A stretch of 34,814 nucleotides of DNA from a virus. Shown here one piece after another: positions 31,978 to 34,814 of the stretch. The notes beneath the pieces were generated by a model that was not told where the DNA came from, ran no database searches, and worked only from the letters and a program-made list of their open reading frames with translations. The stretch lies in the IMG/VR virus record IMGVR_UViG_3300044638_007647, positions 1 through 34,814 of that record; one strand, 5' to 3'. Numbering within the stretch: the first letter of the stretch is position 1; the number at the start of each line of letters is the position of its first letter. The translations under genes were made by a program, and so were the position numbers.

Positions 31978-34610
31978 GTGATATAACTATATCTGTAATC
32001 CAACCTCCATCGACGACAATTAATGTTGGCGTGGATGAAACCACACTTATTCAAGCTGGAATAGGTTTACCGCCGCATTCAGTTACTCATATAAGTGGTG
32101 GAAGTGATGAAATTAATCATAATTTACTTGGTGGATTACAAGGTGGATCTGGAAATGAGTTTTATCATCTTAACTCTGGACAATATTTTAATTTAGTTAC
32201 TGGTGACATTGTGCGCCCAACTGAAACTGGGCAATTTTATCCAAATTCAAATCCTTCTGGTTTCATTACTGGTGTTGATTTGTCTAATTACGCAACAACT
32301 GATTATACAACTGGCATTAGCGGAGATTTACAAAATCAAATCAATAACTTAAATAATGAAACTGGAGACTACGTTTTAAAAACAGAAACTGGTAATTTTA
32401 TCACTAACTTTCAAACTGGAGAATTTTATTCAAATAGCAATCCTTCGGGTTTTATAACGGGTGTTGATTTATCTCATTATGCAACAATTGATTATACGAC
32501 TGGCATTAGCGGAGGTTTACAAAATCAAATCACTAATCTCAATAATAATACTGGATTCTATGTCTTAAATTCACAAACTGGTATTTTTTACCCAACTAGT
32601 AATCCTAGTGGATTTATTACTGGAGTTGATCTTTCTTTTTATGCTACCCAAAATTATGTAACAGGTGTTAGCGGCCACCTTCAAGGGCAAATTACGACTT
32701 TAAATTCTCAAACTGGATCTTTTTACCCAAGAACAAATCCAAGTGGATATATTACAGGAATCAATAATTTAGTCTTTACTACTGGAAATCAAACAATAAG
32801 TGGAATCAAAACTTTTTCCGACAATCTTGTGGTTGGTGGAAATGATTTATTTGTTGACACATCGACTGATAGAGTGGGTATTTTTACATCCTCTCCAACG
32901 GCGACTTTAGATGTTAATGGAAGTGGACTTTTTAGAAGTGGATTAAGCACTCAATATGTTTCTGGTGTTTCTGGTTCAAGTTTAAATATTATAGGATATT
33001 CCAATTCGACAATAACTCAAACCCAACGCAATATAAACATTGCGGCGGGTTCGGGAACAAGTACTATTAGTGCGGGTGATCTAATTTTAATGGGTGGTGG
33101 TTTGAGTGGAGTCGCGCCAAATATTTTAAAAACTGGCGCAAGTATTATTATTGGTGGCGCGACAAGTTCGACAAATAATATAACCATAAAACCTTCAATT
33201 GATGCCAATGCATCTGCTGGAAATGTTGTTATCGAAGCGGGATTATCTCCTACTTATAATGGTAAAATCAACATGTTTGGTGATGTAAATATTAATGGCA
33301 CAACAGATATTGGAGCAGCATTATCATCAAAAAATATAAACATATACAGAAGAGGTGATTTATTTGGTTCTCCATCTCAAAGGCTTGCTATTTCAATAGA
33401 TAATAACAATGCTAATTTTCAAAATGGGATGGGATTACAAATAAGCGGAGTACAAGTGACTCCTAGTTTATATGCTAGTTCGACCAATTTAGCTTCTACT
33501 GGTTTGGTTTTAGATGGAAAAATTAATAATCTTAGTGGTTATGTTACAGGAATAAGCGGTGGATTACAAACTCAAATTACCACCCTCAATAATCAAACAG
33601 GTAACTACTATACAAAAAATGAATCTGAGTCTAGATATGTAAATACAACAGGCGCAGAAACAATTCTTGGAGATAAAACTTTCCACGATAAAGTATACAT
33701 TAATAATTTATACGTTACAGGTCTTGAAACAATAGTAAACACAACTAATACAAATGTAGCTAGTAATTATATAATGCTCAACTTAACTGGTGGAGCAGTT
33801 GATGGTGGTATTTTCTTTGTTACTGGTTCTGGACTTACTGGGGTAAATGATTCTGGCGCAATTATTGGTTTTGATCATTCTGACAAATTTAAATTTGGCA
33901 TTGCAACTAGAGCAAGTGATTTAAGCACCTTGGATACTATTGCTTCTTATGAAGAAGTAACTGGAATAAGTGGAAGTTTACAAACACAAATTTCTACACT
34001 AAATAGTGCGACAGGAAATTATGCTTTAAAAATAGAAACTGGTAATTTTATTACTAATTCTCAAACTGGAGAATTTTACGCAAATTCTAATCCATCTGGC
34101 TTTATAACAGGTATTGATCTTTCTTCATATGCTACCCAAGTTTACGTCACAGGAATTAGCGGTGATCTTCAAGGACAAATCACTGACCTTAATAATGCGA
34201 CAGGAGATTATATACTAAATAGCCAAACTGGACAATTTTACGCAAATTCTAATCCAAGTGGGTTTATTACTGGAGTCGATTTATCCTCTTATGCTACTCA
34301 AACTTATGTAACTGGAATAAGTGGTGAATTACAAACTCAAATCACTAATTTAAACAATGCTACTGGTTCTTATGTATTAAATTCTCAAACTGGTGATTTT
34401 TATGCGAACTCAAATCCTAGTGGTTTTATTACAGGAATTGAAAACATCGTCTTTACAACGGGAGATCAGACAATAAGTGGTGTAAAAACATTTAATAGTA
34501 GACCTTTTGTTAATGGAACTGGAGTCATGTTGAGTGGAGAAGCATCGACTCAAAACAATCTAACAATTGAAGATTCAAACACAATCATAGGTCTTTCAAT
34601 CTTTTTATAA
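31974..34610 (+). CDS. Repetitive tail fibre, second gene (878 aa)
   Basis: An 878-residue fibre with two blocks of a roughly 60-residue repeat (NSNPSGFITGVDLS[NS]YAT, then TGISGxLQxQIxxLNxxTG). Three copies lie near residues 85-265 and three near 660-825. The LQxQIxxLN segments suggest short coiled coils that would trimerise. Between the blocks are TGNQTISGIKTF modules and VGIFTSSPTATLDVNGSG, both usual in phage fibres and often in knob-like or connector domains. A region NASNYIMLNL-like (near 590-640, TNTNVASNYIMLNLTGG) is also frequent in marine-phage fibres, as far as I recall. No C-terminal protease or chaperone domain is present. It follows the adaptor with an ATGA overlap. Confidence 0.8.
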   Translation: MSDITISVIQPPSTTINVGVDETTLIQAGIGLPPHSVTHISGGSDEINHNLLGGLQGGSGNEFYHLNSGQYFNLVTGDIVRPTETGQFYPNSNPSGFITGVDLSNYATTDYTTGISGDLQNQINNLNNETGDYVLKTETGNFITNFQTGEFYSNSNPSGFITGVDLSHYATIDYTTGISGGLQNQITNLNNNTGFYVLNSQTGIFYPTSNPSGFITGVDLSFYATQNYVTGVSGHLQGQITTLNSQTGSFYPRTNPSGYITGINNLVFTTGNQTISGIKTFSDNLVVGGNDLFVDTSTDRVGIFTSSPTATLDVNGSGLFRSGLSTQYVSGVSGSSLNIIGYSNSTITQTQRNINIAAGSGTSTISAGDLILMGGGLSGVAPNILKTGASIIIGGATSSTNNITIKPSIDANASAGNVVIEAGLSPTYNGKINMFGDVNINGTTDIGAALSSKNINIYRRGDLFGSPSQRLAISIDNNNANFQNGMGLQISGVQVTPSLYASSTNLASTGLVLDGKINNLSGYVTGISGGLQTQITTLNNQTGNYYTKNESESRYVNTTGAETILGDKTFHDKVYINNLYVTGLETIVNTTNTNVASNYIMLNLTGGAVDGGIFFVTGSGLTGVNDSGAIIGFDHSDKFKFGIATRASDLSTLDTIASYEEVTGISGSLQTQISTLNSATGNYALKIETGNFITNSQTGEFYANSNPSGFITGIDLSSYATQVYVTGISGDLQGQITDLNNATGDYILNSQTGQFYANSNPSGFITGVDLSSYATQTYVTGISGELQTQITNLNNATGSYVLNSQTGDFYANSNPSGFITGIENIVFTTGDQTISGVKTFNSRPFVNGTGVMLSGEASTQNNLTIEDSNTIIGLSIFL
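32226..32769 (+). repeat. First block of fibre-2 coding repeats (three copies)
   Basis: Three degenerate copies of a unit of about 180-195 bp encode NSNPSGFITGVDLS...YAT...TGISG.LQ.QI..LN..TG. Copies have diverged at DNA level, unlike the near-identical units of the first fibre. A matching block lies further downstream in the same gene. Confidence 0.72.
33958..34440 (+). repeat. Second block of fibre-2 coding repeats (three copies)
   Basis: Three copies of the same unit as at 32226-32769 (ANSNPSGFITGxDLSSYAT, TGISGxLQxQI). They are followed again by the TGDQTISGVKTF module, so the order repeat block then QTISGxKTF occurs twice in the protein and suggests an internal duplication of a whole segment. 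Confidence 0.72.
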
Positions 34611-34626
34611 AAAAATAAATAAAATC

Positions 34627-34814
34627 ATGGCAACATATACAAAGCAATTATTATCCCAAAGCACAAATGGCAAGTCTATTGTTATAACTGCCAGTGGTGC
34701 TAACACTACAACAATACACACAACACAAGCATCATCAAGTGTAGTTGATGAGGTGTGGTTATACGCTACAAACTCTACAACATCAGATATAATGTTTAAT
34801 TTATTATATGGAGG
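34627..34814 (+). CDS. Probable virion structural protein (partial, 5' end only)
   Basis: An ATG at 34627 opens a frame that runs off the window after 62 codons. The product begins MATYTKQLLSQSTNGKSI and continues VITASGANTTTIHT and VDEVWLYATNSTTSDIMF, a beta-sandwich-like pattern seen in small tail or capsid decoration proteins placed after phage fibres. It is incomplete, so neither its length nor its family can be fixed. It starts 16 bases after the fibre-2 stop and is probably in the same operon. Confidence 0.68.
   Translation, partial: MATYTKQLLSQSTNGKSIVITASGANTTTIHTTQASSSVVDEVWLYATNSTTSDIMFNLLYG

Noticed and set aside
27987-34610. Diversity-generating retroelement acting on the fibres
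   Set aside because: No reverse transcriptase frame is present and repeat differences are not adenine-specific as far as can be seen.
1-34814. tRNA or rRNA genes
   Set aside because: No cloverleaf-like sequence or rRNA segment was noticed by eye; a dedicated search was not possible.

Overview
The window reads as a stretch of a large, low-GC, tailed-phage genome. Genes are packed with ATGA-type overlaps, and no cellular housekeeping operon, rRNA or tRNA is visible. A lambda-type tail-tip gene set (homologues of lambda L, K, I and J) points to a siphovirus-like, long non-contractile tail. The host cannot be named. Most start codons sit in A/T-rich leaders without an obvious Shine-Dalgarno sequence, and base composition is strongly AT-biased except in one fibre repeat. 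A free phage is more likely than a prophage because no integrase or host flank is seen, but both window ends are open.

Layout. (1) 1-12295, plus strand: replication and accessory genes. A partial gene is followed by a DEDDh exonuclease, a DNA polymerase III alpha subunit lacking the N-terminal PHP domain, a ClpA/ClpC-type AAA+ unfoldase and a small basic protein, closed by a strong terminator at 5990-6026. A second cluster follows: an APH-fold pseudokinase, a Whirly-like candidate ssDNA-binding protein, a two-gene glycosyltransferase pair, a Rad52-like candidate annealing protein, a GNAT-like protein and two small proteins. (2) 12277-26483, minus strand: the tail-tip module, read L -> K -> I -> J -> second J -> fibre-like protein. 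The J gene is present as two full-length tandem paralogues. (3) 26482-34814, plus strand: a second GNAT-like protein, small proteins, one small gene with its own candidate promoter and a strong terminator, a holin-like membrane protein, a long fibre built of 366-bp repeats, a hypothetical protein, a SET-domain protein, a BppU-N-like adaptor, a second repetitive fibre and a truncated structural gene at the right edge.

How the parts may work together. The exonuclease and polymerase form a proofreading replicase, probably using the host clamp. The Whirly-like and Rad52-like proteins would handle single strands. L, K, I and the two J proteins build the tail tip, and the fibres and adaptor add host-recognition parts. 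Several genes look like modification functions (GT4/GT9 glycosyltransferases, two GNAT folds, a SET methyltransferase, a kinase-fold protein with its catalytic residues replaced); their substrates are unknown.

No stretch longer than 300 bases lacks a gene. The longest gap is about 97 bases (27200-27296). The points most worth a second look are the tandem J duplication, the pseudokinase, the GT9 fold split over two genes, the SET protein among fibre genes, and the repeat fibre.
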